Of a stretch of 33,395 bases of DNA, positions 7,565 to 16,053 are shown piece after piece; position 1 is the first letter of the stretch; every line of letters begins with the position of its first letter. The notes beneath the pieces are model-generated. The model saw nothing but the letters and a program-made list of their open reading frames with translations, made no database searches and was not told the DNA's origin. Position numbers and translations under genes: made by a program. The DNA is from CAYMLL01 sp964390645 (GTDB lineage Bacteria > Planctomycetota > UBA8108). The stretch lies in NCBI GenBank assembly GCA_964390645.1, contig CAYMLL010000041.1, positions 1 to 33,395 on the forward strand, read 5' to 3'.

Positions 7565-10500
7565 GTGTATCTGAAGAAGCTGGAGCTGTTTGGCTTCAAG
7601 TCCTTCGCGGACCGAACGACGTTTGAGTTCGAGCCCGGCGTGACTTGCATCGTCGGCCCGAACGGCTGCGGGAAGTCCAACGTCGTCGATGCGTTCAAGT
7701 GGATTCTCGGCTCGCAGTCTCCGAAGGGACTCCGCGGTTCCGAGATGAAGGACGTCATCTTCAACGGCACCCAGAGCCGCAAGCCCCTCGGGCTCAGCGA
7801 AGTGACGGTCGTTTTCGAGAACGAGGACCGCTACTTCGACGTCGATTACGTCGAGGTCGCCGTGACGCGGCGTCTGTTCCGCAGCGGCGAGAGCGAGTAC
7901 CTGATCAACAAGCAGAAGTGCCGCCTGAAGGACATCAAGGACCTCTTCCTGGACACGGGGTTCGGCGCGTCGTCCTACTCGATCCTCGAACAAGGCAAGA
8001 TCGACGTCTTGCTTCAGGCGAGCGTCATCGACCGGCGCGTGATCTTTGAAGAGGCCGCCGGAATCTCGAAGTACCGCGTTCGCAAGGCCGAGGCACTGCG
8101 CTCGCTGGCGCGCGTACAGGACAACCTCGTTCGTCTTCAGGATCTCCTCGATGAGGTCGAGAAACGCGTTCGCCGCGTCAAATCGCAGGCGAGCAAGGCG
8201 CGGCGCTACCGCTCGCTCAGCGAGCGATTGAAGGATTTGCGGGTGCGCATGGCTCTCGAGGATCTGTCGTCATCGATCGACGGCCGCTCCGATCTTTCCT
8301 TCGGGCTCTTCTGGGTCGTACATCGCGTCGACCAGCTTGAAGGGCTCGGGCAGCGCCTGTCAGCGGGGCTCGACGTGCAGATCGCGAAGCGCCGGGATCT
8401 CCTCTGCGGTCTCGAGAAGCTGCGCGAGGAGCTTTCCTCGGCGCGCGTCGCGAAGGAGCGCACCGAGGAGAAGCTCGAGCAGAGTGAGCGGCGACTCGTC
8501 GAGCTCGCCGAGGAAGAAAAGTCGAAGAAGCACGGACTCGAGGATGCACGCGCGACGCTCGAGCATCTCACTGCGACGTTGGAGGAAGAGCGCGGCCGGC
8601 TCGAGTCTTTCCGCCAGGAGATTGTCGAGTGCCGTCACGGCGTCGAGGCCAGGAGCGAGGCGCTGCGTCGCGAGCAGGAGGCTGACGACGAGCTGCAACG
8701 ACGCGTAAACGAGCGCAAGGAAGAGATCGTCTCGCTGATTCAACAGCGTTCGAAGGTCGCCAATCATGTCGTGCAGCTGACCACCGAGCTCGGCAGCCTG
8801 CAGTCGCGCAAGGAGCGCCTCGAGACCGCTCATTCGCGGTTCGTCGAGGAGGTCGAGACCGGGCGTCGGCAGGCGAGTGTCCTCGCGGAGACGATCGCCG
8901 CGATCTCCGGGCAACGCGACCTGTTCGAGAAGGAGCTGGCGTTACTGGAGCTGCGGTTTGCCGAGCTCGAGGTGCGGGTCTCGTCGGTCGATGACGAGCT
9001 GCGCACGCGACGTGAGGAGCTTCATCGCAAGAGCTCGCGCTTCGAGGTGCTCGCGTCTTTCGAGACGGCGCTGGACGGAGTCTCGTCCGGTGCGGCGGAG
9101 CTGCTGCGTCGGCGGGAGGAACTTCCCGCTGTCGCCGAGGTACACGGTCTCGTCGCGTCGCTTCTCCGCATCGATCCGCGCTACGCGCCGGCTGTCGAGG
9201 CCGCCGTCGGAGAGCGTGCGCAGAGCTTCGTCGTCGAGACGCAGGATGGCGCCATGGAGCTCCTCGACTTTGTGCGCGACCAGGATCTCGGGGGTGTACA
9301 GATCGTTTCGCTCGACCGTCTCGATCGTGCCGGCGACGAGCTGTCTTTCCTGACGAGGCAAGGAGGTGTTCTCGGCCGGCTGAGCGACTTCGTCGACACC
9401 GTCGCGGATCACGAGGACCTGGTCGATCGGCTGCTCGGGGGTGTGGTTCTCGTCGAGGACTTCAAGACGGCGGTGGCGCTGTCTCGCAATGGTCTGCGAG
9501 CGTGTCGGCTCGTGACTCTCGCCGGAGAGCTCGTTGAGCCATGGGGGGCGCTGTCGGTTCCGGGTAGCAACGAGACCGGGATCATCTCGCGGCGCAGCGA
9601 GATGGACGCGCTGTCGGTCGAGGTCGAGAAGCTCGACACGGAGTGTGCCGGGCTCGAGGCCGACCGTGACGGATTGCACCGCGAACTCGCGGAGGTTCGT
9701 GAGCACGTTGCCGCGAAGAAGCTGCGCGTCGACGAGACCACACGGCGTGGTCTGGAGCAGCGGGCCGAGTTGGCGCAGGTCGAGACCGAGATCGATCGTC
9801 TCGGCCGTGAGCTCGAAGTCGGCGCGGCGGAGGTCACCGAGCTCGACGGCGAGATCAGCAGCCGTCTCGAGGAAAAATCGGTGCGCGTCGAGGAGATCGA
9901 GGATCTCGACAGTCGCCGCGTGAATACCGAGAAGGGCGTGGCCGAGGTCGAGGAGGAGATCGCGCGCGGTCGCGAGCGTCTCGAGCATGCGACGGAAGCC
10001 GTGTCGCAGTCGCGTCTGGCGCTGGCTCAGGCCGAGAAGCAGGAGGAGGGACGCCGTCGGCTCCTGGACGAGCAGGCCGCGAATCTTCGGGAGCGCGAGA
10101 AGCAGTCCGAAGGCCTGGAGCGTGACATCGGTCTGATCCAGGATCGCGTGATTCAGACTCGCGACGAGCAGACCACGGCACGACGCGAGCGGGAGACCAT
10201 TCTCGTTCGCGAGCGCGAGGTGCGTGCGGCACTCGACGCCGAGGAGGAGAAGGACCGCTCGCTGCTGGCGCTCGAGCAGGGCTTCCGCGACGAGATCGAG
10301 GCTGTTCGCGTACGTGCGAGCGAGCTCGCACGTGAGCGCGAGGGGCTGCATCTGCGCGACCAGGAGGAGCGCCACAGGAGGAACAACGTCCTCGAGAGAA
10401 TCGACGAGGAGTACGGTATCGATCTGCAGGCGCTCCTGGCAACCGCGGCCACGGGGAGGTCGGACCTGGAAGCGACAGCCGGCACGGGGTCGGGATCGCA

Positions 10501-11296
10501 GACGGGGTCAGAACCGGAGACGGGAACCGATGCGGAGGCGCAGAGCGAGGCGCCGATCTCGGATTACGATCGCTTCCTCGCTCCCGTCGCGGACTGGGAC
10601 CGTGAGGTCGCGCGCAAGGAGGCTCGCGAGCTGCAGGAGAGGATTCGCAAGCTCGGCAACGTCAACCTCGAGGCTCTCGAGGAGCTCGAGGAGCTCGAGG
10701 AACGCCACCGCTTTCAGATCGGGCAGAAGAGCGACCTGGTCGACGGTGAGCGCCATCTGCGCGGTATCATCGCCGAGATCAACTCGAAGAGTCGTCAGAT
10801 GTTTCAGGAGACCTTCGACTCGGTGCAGGAGCACTTCAAGGAGCTGTTCCGTAAGTGCTTCGGGGGAGGTCGTGCCGAACTCGTGCTCGAGGAAGGGGTC
10901 GACGTTCTGGAGGCCGGTATCGAGATCGTGGCGCGACCGCCTGGTAAGAAACTGACGTCACTGTCTCTGATGTCCGGTGGTGAGCGGACGATGACGACGA
11001 TCGCGCTCCTGCTGTCGATTTTTCGGGCTCGTCCGAGCCCGTTCTGCATCCTCGACGAAGTGGACGCACCTCTGGATGAGGCGAATGTTCATCGATTTAC
11101 GGTGCTTCTCAACGAGTTTGTCGAGAGCTCGCAGTTCATCATCATCACTCACAACAAGGTGACGATGTCCGAGGCGAACACGCTCTACGGTGTAACGATG
11201 CAGGAGCGGGGAGTCTCGAATCGCGTCGCGGTCGAGCTCGAGACGTACGATCCCGAGAAGATGGAATCCCTCGCGGCGACGGCGTCCGGCGACTGA
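7565..11296 (+). CDS. smc: chromosome segregation ATPase SMC
   Basis: SMC forms the condensin-like ring that compacts and segregates the chromosome. The 1243-residue protein has the full layout: N-terminal head with Walker A GPNGCGKSN (residues 31-39), a long Glu/Arg/Leu-rich coiled coil, a hinge around residues 510-680 (VHGLVASLLRIDPRYAPAVE through CRLVTLAGELVEPWGALS), the returning coiled coil, and a C-terminal head with the signature LMSGGERTMT (1135-1144) and Walker B FCILDEVDAPLDE (1160-1172). The start is GTG at 7565 (MYLKKLELFGFKSF), with GAGAGG 8 nt upstream. A Gly/Ser/Thr/Glu-rich insert near residues 960-990, before the second head, is not typical. scpA and scpB are not in the window. 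Confidence 0.97.
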   Translation: MYLKKLELFGFKSFADRTTFEFEPGVTCIVGPNGCGKSNVVDAFKWILGSQSPKGLRGSEMKDVIFNGTQSRKPLGLSEVTVVFENEDRYFDVDYVEVAVTRRLFRSGESEYLINKQKCRLKDIKDLFLDTGFGASSYSILEQGKIDVLLQASVIDRRVIFEEAAGISKYRVRKAEALRSLARVQDNLVRLQDLLDEVEKRVRRVKSQASKARRYRSLSERLKDLRVRMALEDLSSSIDGRSDLSFGLFWVVHRVDQLEGLGQRLSAGLDVQIAKRRDLLCGLEKLREELSSARVAKERTEEKLEQSERRLVELAEEEKSKKHGLEDARATLEHLTATLEEERGRLESFRQEIVECRHGVEARSEALRREQEADDELQRRVNERKEEIVSLIQQRSKVANHVVQLTTELGSLQSRKERLETAHSRFVEEVETGRRQASVLAETIAAISGQRDLFEKELALLELRFAELEVRVSSVDDELRTRREELHRKSSRFEVLASFETALDGVSSGAAELLRRREELPAVAEVHGLVASLLRIDPRYAPAVEAAVGERAQSFVVETQDGAMELLDFVRDQDLGGVQIVSLDRLDRAGDELSFLTRQGGVLGRLSDFVDTVADHEDLVDRLLGGVVLVEDFKTAVALSRNGLRACRLVTLAGELVEPWGALSVPGSNETGIISRRSEMDALSVEVEKLDTECAGLEADRDGLHRELAEVREHVAAKKLRVDETTRRGLEQRAELAQVETEIDRLGRELEVGAAEVTELDGEISSRLEEKSVRVEEIEDLDSRRVNTEKGVAEVEEEIARGRERLEHATEAVSQSRLALAQAEKQEEGRRRLLDEQAANLREREKQSEGLERDIGLIQDRVIQTRDEQTTARRERETILVREREVRAALDAEEEKDRSLLALEQGFRDEIEAVRVRASELAREREGLHLRDQEERHRRNNVLERIDEEYGIDLQALLATAATGRSDLEATAGTGSGSQTGSEPETGTDAEAQSEAPISDYDRFLAPVADWDREVARKEARELQERIRKLGNVNLEALEELEELEERHRFQIGQKSDLVDGERHLRGIIAEINSKSRQMFQETFDSVQEHFKELFRKCFGGGRAELVLEEGVDVLEAGIEIVARPPGKKLTSLSLMSGGERTMTTIALLLSIFRARPSPFCILDEVDAPLDEANVHRFTVLLNEFVESSQFIIITHNKVTMSEANTLYGVTMQERGVSNRVAVELETYDPEKMESLAATASGD

Positions 11297-11720
11297 GGAG
11301 TCCAGCGGGCAGGCACTCGAGGAGTCGCGTCCGTTCCCCGGTGGGGGGGATTCTCCGGTCGAAGTGCCGGAAGAGTCGCCCCGGGACGCTGCTTGACCGG
11401 AAGTTCTTTCCGTCCATTTTCCGGACTGGGGGCGGTCGGCTCGTGTCGAGTCCGGTCTTCGAGCGGTGTCCGGGAGACCGGATTCTGAACCCTCGTTTCG
11501 GGCGACTATCCGGTCCTTCGGACGGTTTGACGCTATAACAGGGTCGCTCTATACTTCTGCGGCTCGCGGATCGGGGGGAGCAGGACGGGATCGTTTTACG
11601 CGGCGTCAGGACGGGTCTGCGCGCCGAGAATCGTCGACCTTCGCGGGTTCGACAGAGGACGGACGCACGTCGCGGTTCGACTCCCCACGCACTCTCCGAA
11701 TTCGACTCGAGTGAGGTCTC
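11297..11720. other. 424-bp intergenic region between smc and the pentapeptide gene
   Basis: It holds a perfect 7-bp inverted repeat CCGGACT/AGTCCGG (11421-11427 and 11449-11455), which may be a weak smc terminator, a small hairpin at about 11511-11526, and the promoter at 11527-11555. The GGTTCGACTCC at about 11673-11683 resembles a tRNA T-loop but has no pairing arms around it. Confidence 0.5.
11527..11555 (+). promoter_or_regulatory. sigma-70-type promoter of the pentapeptide/regulator cluster
   Basis: TTGACG (11527-11532) and TATACT (11550-11555) are each close to consensus and separated by exactly 17 bp. Transcription would start near 11562 and give a leader of about 160 nt before the ATG at 11721. 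Confidence 0.7.
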
Positions 11721-14057
11721 ATGGCCGGACTGACACGTGAGGAAGTGCTCCAGTGTGTCGCCCAGCGCAAGCCCCTGCGTGGGCTTAACCTGGCAGGACT
11801 CGATCTCAGCCACTGTCGGCTGAAGGGCTGCAACCTGGAGAGTGCGGATCTCGCCGGCGCGAACCTTACCGGTGCGGACCTGACCGAGGCGAACCTCGTC
11901 GGTGCGAACCTGAAGGACGTCGATGCCACCGACGCTCGGATGGTCGGCGCAACTGTCGACCTCGCCAACTTCGAGAACGTCAAGTTCCATCGCACGGACT
12001 TGCGCCGTGTCAACTTCAGCCCTGCCCTGGTCTCCGGCTGCGAGTTCCGCGGCACCAACCTCTTCAAGTGTCGATTCGAGGGCAACGACCTGTCGGCATG
12101 TTGCTTCGAGGAGGCGAACCTGGGCGGTGCGTGTCTCGTCGGTTGCAATTGCAAGGGTGTTGACTTTCGCGGCACCCAGATGGCGAACACGAGCTTCCGC
12201 AGCGTCGAGCTGGCGAACGCCAGCTTCGCGCAGTGTCTTCTGAAGAACACCAAGCTCGACAGGACCTCGTTGAAGAGGGTCAACTTTCACCGCACGAGGT
12301 TCGTCGACTTCGACTTCGGATCGATCGACCTCACGGACATCGATTTCAAGGATGCGAATCTCGAGAACGCGAAGTTCGCAGACGGCACGGTGCAGGGCGT
12401 CAGCTTCCGCGGCGCGAAAATGTCGCGCGTGCAGTTCGACGGTATGGACCTGACGGGCGTGGATTTCTCGGAGGTGTGCCTCGAGCGTGCCCAGCTCAGC
12501 GGCGCCAATCTCACTGACGCGATTCTCGTTGGCGCCAGTCTCACGGGGGCGAATCTGTCCGGGTCGATCCTCAAGCGTGCCATTCTGACGGACGTCGAAG
12601 GCACCGGCACGATTTTCCGGGGCGCGGTGCTGGAGGAGACGGACCTGTCGGGCGCCGAGCTTCCACACGCCAACTTCTTCGAGTCCCGTCTCTCCCAGTG
12701 CAGTCTGCGCAACGCGAAGGTCGGAAACGGGAACTTCAACTCCTCCGAGATCAGCGGGGCCGATCTCGAAGGATCAACGTTCGAGGACTCGACGTTTTTC
12801 GACACCAGGTTCAGAGACTGCAGTCTCGAGGGTGCGGTCTTCGATCGGGGGCACTTCGTCAACACGAGCTTCGAGTACACCCGGTTTCGCAAGGTCAGCT
12901 TCCGTCGGGGGCTCTTCGAGGATCTCGTTCTCTCCCATGTCGGGCTCGAAGCGGTCGACATGTACCGTTCGATTTTCAAGAACGTGCGTTTGCGGGATGC
13001 GCAGTTCACCGAGGCGGTGCTTGACTCCGTAGACGTCAAGGACTCCGAGTGGGTCGACATAGAGCTCACGGACGCGAAGGTGGTTGCGGGTCGTTTCTCC
13101 AGGACCAAGCTCGAGCGTGTGAAGTTCGTTCGCTCGACACTCGAGAAGACCGCATTCGACGACTGCAAGATCTCCTGCTGCGATTTCTCCGGGGTGGAGC
13201 AGGGCACCTTGGCATCCTGCGCCGGACTCGATCCGGAGCAGCTTTCGGACTGTAGATTCCAGCCCGTGGTGGAAGCCGGGGCGGACCCGGCCGCGACGAT
13301 CCGGCTCCGTGCGGGCGACCTGCCCGTGCCGTCGCCACCGCCGGGGGCGGAGGTGGCCGAGCCCGGGGCGGAGGTGGCCGAGCCCGGGGCGCAGGTGGCC
13401 GAGCCCGGGGCGCAGGTGGCCGCGGCGGCTGCCGAGGTGGCTGCGGCGGGCACGGAGGTGGCAGTGGCGGGCACGGAGGTGGCCGCATCCGCGGGGGACG
13501 GTGGGGAGCTCGCGCTTCGATTCCGCTTCCTGGACCTGCTCGCCAACGATCTCGTCGGCATCCTTTCGACACTCGACAGTGTCCACGACGACGTGGTTCG
13601 AGCACTGAGAGGCTACGAGCCGTCCGACGAGGTGTCGGTCGACGACAGCTTGCGAGTCGAGGCCCGGCGTGTGGGTGAAGACGCGAGCATCATCATCAAG
13701 GGAACGACATGTGCGGTGGAGGTGGGGGGGGACGAGACGACCGTCGATGCGGTGAGCGTCATCGAGGCGATATGCCGGGAGATGTCCTCCCATCTCGATG
13801 GATCTGCGAACGGTGATGCTGACAGCTGCGGCAAGGCCGACGATGCTTCGGTCGTAGAGCGGGCGAACGAGACGGAGGTGATGATCCGAAACGTTTCGCC
13901 TCAGATGCTCCAGCAACACCTCGAGTCTTGCCTGGAGAGAGTGCTTCCTGCCGTGCCGCCCCATCTACGCGAGGGCATCGCGAGCCAGGCTCTTCGATTG
14001 CCGACGGCTTTCTTCGATCGCCGTCATCTCTGGGACGTGAGTCGGGTCCAGGGGTAG
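11721..14057 (+). CDS. large pentapeptide-repeat protein with C-terminal domain
   Basis: Residues about 15-490 are almost entirely pentapeptide repeats of the A(D/N)LxG type (for example SADLAGANLTGADL), predicted to fold as a right-handed quadrilateral beta-helix of more than 20 coils. Middle coils are rich in Cys, Phe and Arg, unlike the regular DNA-gyrase-mimic type. A low-complexity linker (about 541-590) of heptads such as GAEVAEP leads to a non-repetitive C-terminal domain of about 185 residues (LALRFRFLDLLANDLVGIL ... HLWDVSRVQG) that I do not recognise. There is no signal peptide or membrane segment, so it is probably cytoplasmic. The ATG at 11721 has GTGAGG just upstream. It heads a four-gene cluster with degenerate and intact regulators, so a scaffold or signalling role is inferred. 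It stops at TAG. Confidence 0.9.
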   Translation: MAGLTREEVLQCVAQRKPLRGLNLAGLDLSHCRLKGCNLESADLAGANLTGADLTEANLVGANLKDVDATDARMVGATVDLANFENVKFHRTDLRRVNFSPALVSGCEFRGTNLFKCRFEGNDLSACCFEEANLGGACLVGCNCKGVDFRGTQMANTSFRSVELANASFAQCLLKNTKLDRTSLKRVNFHRTRFVDFDFGSIDLTDIDFKDANLENAKFADGTVQGVSFRGAKMSRVQFDGMDLTGVDFSEVCLERAQLSGANLTDAILVGASLTGANLSGSILKRAILTDVEGTGTIFRGAVLEETDLSGAELPHANFFESRLSQCSLRNAKVGNGNFNSSEISGADLEGSTFEDSTFFDTRFRDCSLEGAVFDRGHFVNTSFEYTRFRKVSFRRGLFEDLVLSHVGLEAVDMYRSIFKNVRLRDAQFTEAVLDSVDVKDSEWVDIELTDAKVVAGRFSRTKLERVKFVRSTLEKTAFDDCKISCCDFSGVEQGTLASCAGLDPEQLSDCRFQPVVEAGADPAATIRLRAGDLPVPSPPPGAEVAEPGAEVAEPGAQVAEPGAQVAAAAAEVAAAGTEVAVAGTEVAASAGDGGELALRFRFLDLLANDLVGILSTLDSVHDDVVRALRGYEPSDEVSVDDSLRVEARRVGEDASIIIKGTTCAVEVGGDETTVDAVSVIEAICREMSSHLDGSANGDADSCGKADDASVVERANETEVMIRNVSPQMLQQHLESCLERVLPAVPPHLREGIASQALRLPTAFFDRRHLWDVSRVQG
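13343..13489 (+). repeat. 21-bp tandem repeats encoding an Ala/Val/Glu heptad linker
   Basis: About seven 21-bp units encode (G/A)(A/T)(E/Q)VA(E/A)(P/A)-type heptads. The first four units, at 13346, 13367, 13388 and 13409, are nearly identical, and the later ones diverge. The repeat separates the pentapeptide helix from the C-terminal domain. Confidence 0.9.
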
Positions 14058-14099
14058 AGACGAGCTCGAAGTAACGAGGAATCCGCTCGAGAGGGGACC

Positions 14100-15044
14100 A
14101 TGTCGGATCTGGACAGCAAGGAAATCGTCGGAAAGAGCATCCATAGCTCGACCCTCCGACAGTTCGTGGAGGAGGCAGCGGCACGCACCGATCCGGCGGT
14201 GCTCCTCGGAGAGCCCGGAGTGGGCAAGCAGTTCGTCGCGCGCCGTGTCCATCAGCAGTCCGCACGTAGCGAGCGGCCGCTACTCATCGTCGATTGCTCT
14301 CTCTACTACGAGCGTGAGCTCAAGCGTGAGCTCTTCGGTTATCACGGTGCCGGGGTCGCGGCGAAGTCCCGCAAGGGTCTCCTCGAGTTCGCTTCCAGAG
14401 GCACGTGCTATCTCTCTCATGTCGAGGAGCTCAGCCCTGCGCTACAGAAGAGCTTGCTCGAGTTTCTCCAGAGCCACCGTTTTCGACGCCTGGGCGATGG
14501 CAAGGAGGTCACGTCGTCGGCGCGAGTCATCGTCTCGAGTGACAAGAACCTCGGAGGCTTCGTGGAGGGTGGTCTTTTCGACGGGGAGCTCTTTCGCCTG
14601 CTGAGCTCGTTGTCGCTCACACTCGTTCCTCTACGCGAGCGGCCAGAGGACATCTGCGATCTGGTCACGACCATCGAGAGCTCCTACTGCGACTCGAAGA
14701 ACATCGAGATGCCGAAGTTCGACGCGGAGGTCCTCCAGGCGTTCCAGTGCTTTCCGTGGCCCGGGAACTACGAGGAGCTGAAGAAGGAGGTGATCCGGCT
14801 GATCGGGTGCGGTCGGCAGGTTATCGAGCGGGACCAGCTCTCTCTGGAGATCTCGAGCTACTGGCATGGTCGCCGTGGCGACCCGGACGTGCGCAAGGTG
14901 CTCGAGGAGCTGGACGGGTACATCCGGGAGTTCACGGTTCTCAGTCGTCTTGATGCGGAATTCGGCGACGTGCTTCTCAGTACCGATGACTGGGATCTCG
15001 AGATTCCGACGGCTACGCGCAAGCTCGGAGAGCAACTCCACTGA
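14100..15044 (+). CDS. degenerate sigma-54-activator-type AAA+ protein (pseudo-ATPase)
   Basis: The 314-residue protein aligns by eye with the AAA+ domain of bacterial enhancer-binding proteins: Walker A GEPGVGKQ (residues 37-44), RELFGYHGAG (76-85), GLLEFASRGTCYLSHVEEL (93-111), LLEFLQSHRFRRLGDG, sensor-I-like ARVIVSSDKNL (141-151) and LVPLRERPEDI. Key elements are missing. The GAFTGA loop that contacts sigma-54 is absent, Walker B Asp-Glu is Ser-His (106-107), the first arginine-finger position is lost (FDGELFRLL), and there is no helix-turn-helix at the end. It therefore cannot be expected to hydrolyse ATP or open promoters. It may bind nucleotide, or partner the intact paralogue two genes downstream. 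It begins 42 nt after the pentapeptide gene, with GAGGGG next to the ATG. Confidence 0.8.
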   Translation: MSDLDSKEIVGKSIHSSTLRQFVEEAAARTDPAVLLGEPGVGKQFVARRVHQQSARSERPLLIVDCSLYYERELKRELFGYHGAGVAAKSRKGLLEFASRGTCYLSHVEELSPALQKSLLEFLQSHRFRRLGDGKEVTSSARVIVSSDKNLGGFVEGGLFDGELFRLLSSLSLTLVPLRERPEDICDLVTTIESSYCDSKNIEMPKFDAEVLQAFQCFPWPGNYEELKKEVIRLIGCGRQVIERDQLSLEISSYWHGRRGDPDVRKVLEELDGYIREFTVLSRLDAEFGDVLLSTDDWDLEIPTATRKLGEQLH

Positions 15045-15063
15045 AAGTCGATGGACTCCTGGG

Positions 15064-16053
15064 ATGGACAAGGACGACGCCAGCGTACGAGTCTTGGTTG
15101 CCGATGATGAGCCCACGGTGCGGGCCCTGTTCGGATCGATCCTCGAGGACCGTGGGGACTGCGCCGTCGGGATGGCGTGCGATGGTGCGGAGGCTCTCGA
15201 GAAGCTGTCGCAGTGGCGGCCTGACGTGCTCGTCACTGACCTGAAGATGCCGAACCTCGACGGGGAGCAGCTCGCCTTCCGCGCTCTCGAGCTTTACCCG
15301 GACCTGACCGTCATGGTGGAGACCGGCTTTCCGAGCCTTGACGGTGCGGTGCGCTTGATGAAGGAGGGTGTCTTCGACTTCATCCCGAAGCCGTTCTCGA
15401 TCGACATTCTCCAGGAGCGTCTTGACCGGGCCCTCGAACGGTCGCGTCGTCGCAGAGTGGACAAGCAGGTCGACGCCACCGTCTCCTCGTTGATGAACGC
15501 GCTCCGGCGCAAGGATTCGTACCTTTACGAGCATGCCCACCGCGTCTCGAAGATGTGCGCAATCCTGGCGCAGGATCTCGGCCTGTCGCACGACCAGGTT
15601 CCAGCAGTGTCTTGGATGGGGCTCGTCCACGATGTCGGCAAGATCGGCATCGCGGAATCGATCTTGCGTAAGCCTGGGCGTCTGACGCCGCTCGAGTTCG
15701 CCGAGATTCGCAAGCACCCGCGGTATTCCGCGGACATCATCGAGCCACTGATCCCGCTGACCGGATGGCCGCGTAGCTACGACGGCGTTCTTCATCACCA
15801 CGAGCGCGTTGACGGTCACGGTTATCCCGACGGCATCAGTGGCGAGGCGATTCCGCTCGAGTCGCGGATCATCTCGGTCTGTGACACCTACGATGCGATG
15901 TCGAGCTCCCGGCCTTACCAGGACTCGCTTCCCGAGCCCGTTCTGCGCGAGAGATTGCGCGAGGCGGGCGGGACGCAACTCGACAAGGAGATCGTCGCGA
16001 TCTTTCTCCGGAACCTCGATGGGTACAGGAACTATGTCTCGATCTGTGCCTGA
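15064..16053 (+). CDS. response regulator with HD-GYP c-di-GMP phosphodiesterase domain
   Basis: Residues 8-125 are a canonical receiver: acidic pair D14-D15, phospho-acceptor D59 (VLVTDLKMPNLDG) and Lys109 (FIPKPF). Residues about 135-329 are an HD-GYP domain with the HD pair (GLVHDVGKIG, H189-D190), a histidine cluster HHHERVDGHGYPDG (244-257) containing the GYP, and CDTYDAMSSSRPY. HD-GYP proteins degrade cyclic di-GMP, and all the metal-binding motifs I can check are present, so activity is expected. No histidine kinase is in the window. The start at 15064 follows the previous stop by 19 nt; a long open frame upstream overlaps the preceding gene and is not used. Its end overlaps the next gene by 20 nt, which suggests translational coupling. 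Confidence 0.93.
   Translation: MDKDDASVRVLVADDEPTVRALFGSILEDRGDCAVGMACDGAEALEKLSQWRPDVLVTDLKMPNLDGEQLAFRALELYPDLTVMVETGFPSLDGAVRLMKEGVFDFIPKPFSIDILQERLDRALERSRRRRVDKQVDATVSSLMNALRRKDSYLYEHAHRVSKMCAILAQDLGLSHDQVPAVSWMGLVHDVGKIGIAESILRKPGRLTPLEFAEIRKHPRYSADIIEPLIPLTGWPRSYDGVLHHHERVDGHGYPDGISGEAIPLESRIISVCDTYDAMSSSRPYQDSLPEPVLRERLREAGGTQLDKEIVAIFLRNLDGYRNYVSICA

Noticed and set aside
8942..10375. Long - strand open frame opposite the smc coiled coil
   Set aside because: It is the mirror of Glu/Arg/Leu-rich coiled-coil codons, with no family signature; smc on the other strand is certain.
11668..11690. GGTTCGACTCC resembling a tRNA T-loop upstream of the pentapeptide gene
   Set aside because: Flanking bases do not form a T-stem, and no acceptor, D or anticodon arm can be drawn around it.
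13343..13489. Regular short repeats considered as a CRISPR or mobile-element signature
   Set aside because: The 21-bp units are contiguous without spacers, stay in frame and encode a heptapeptide linker.
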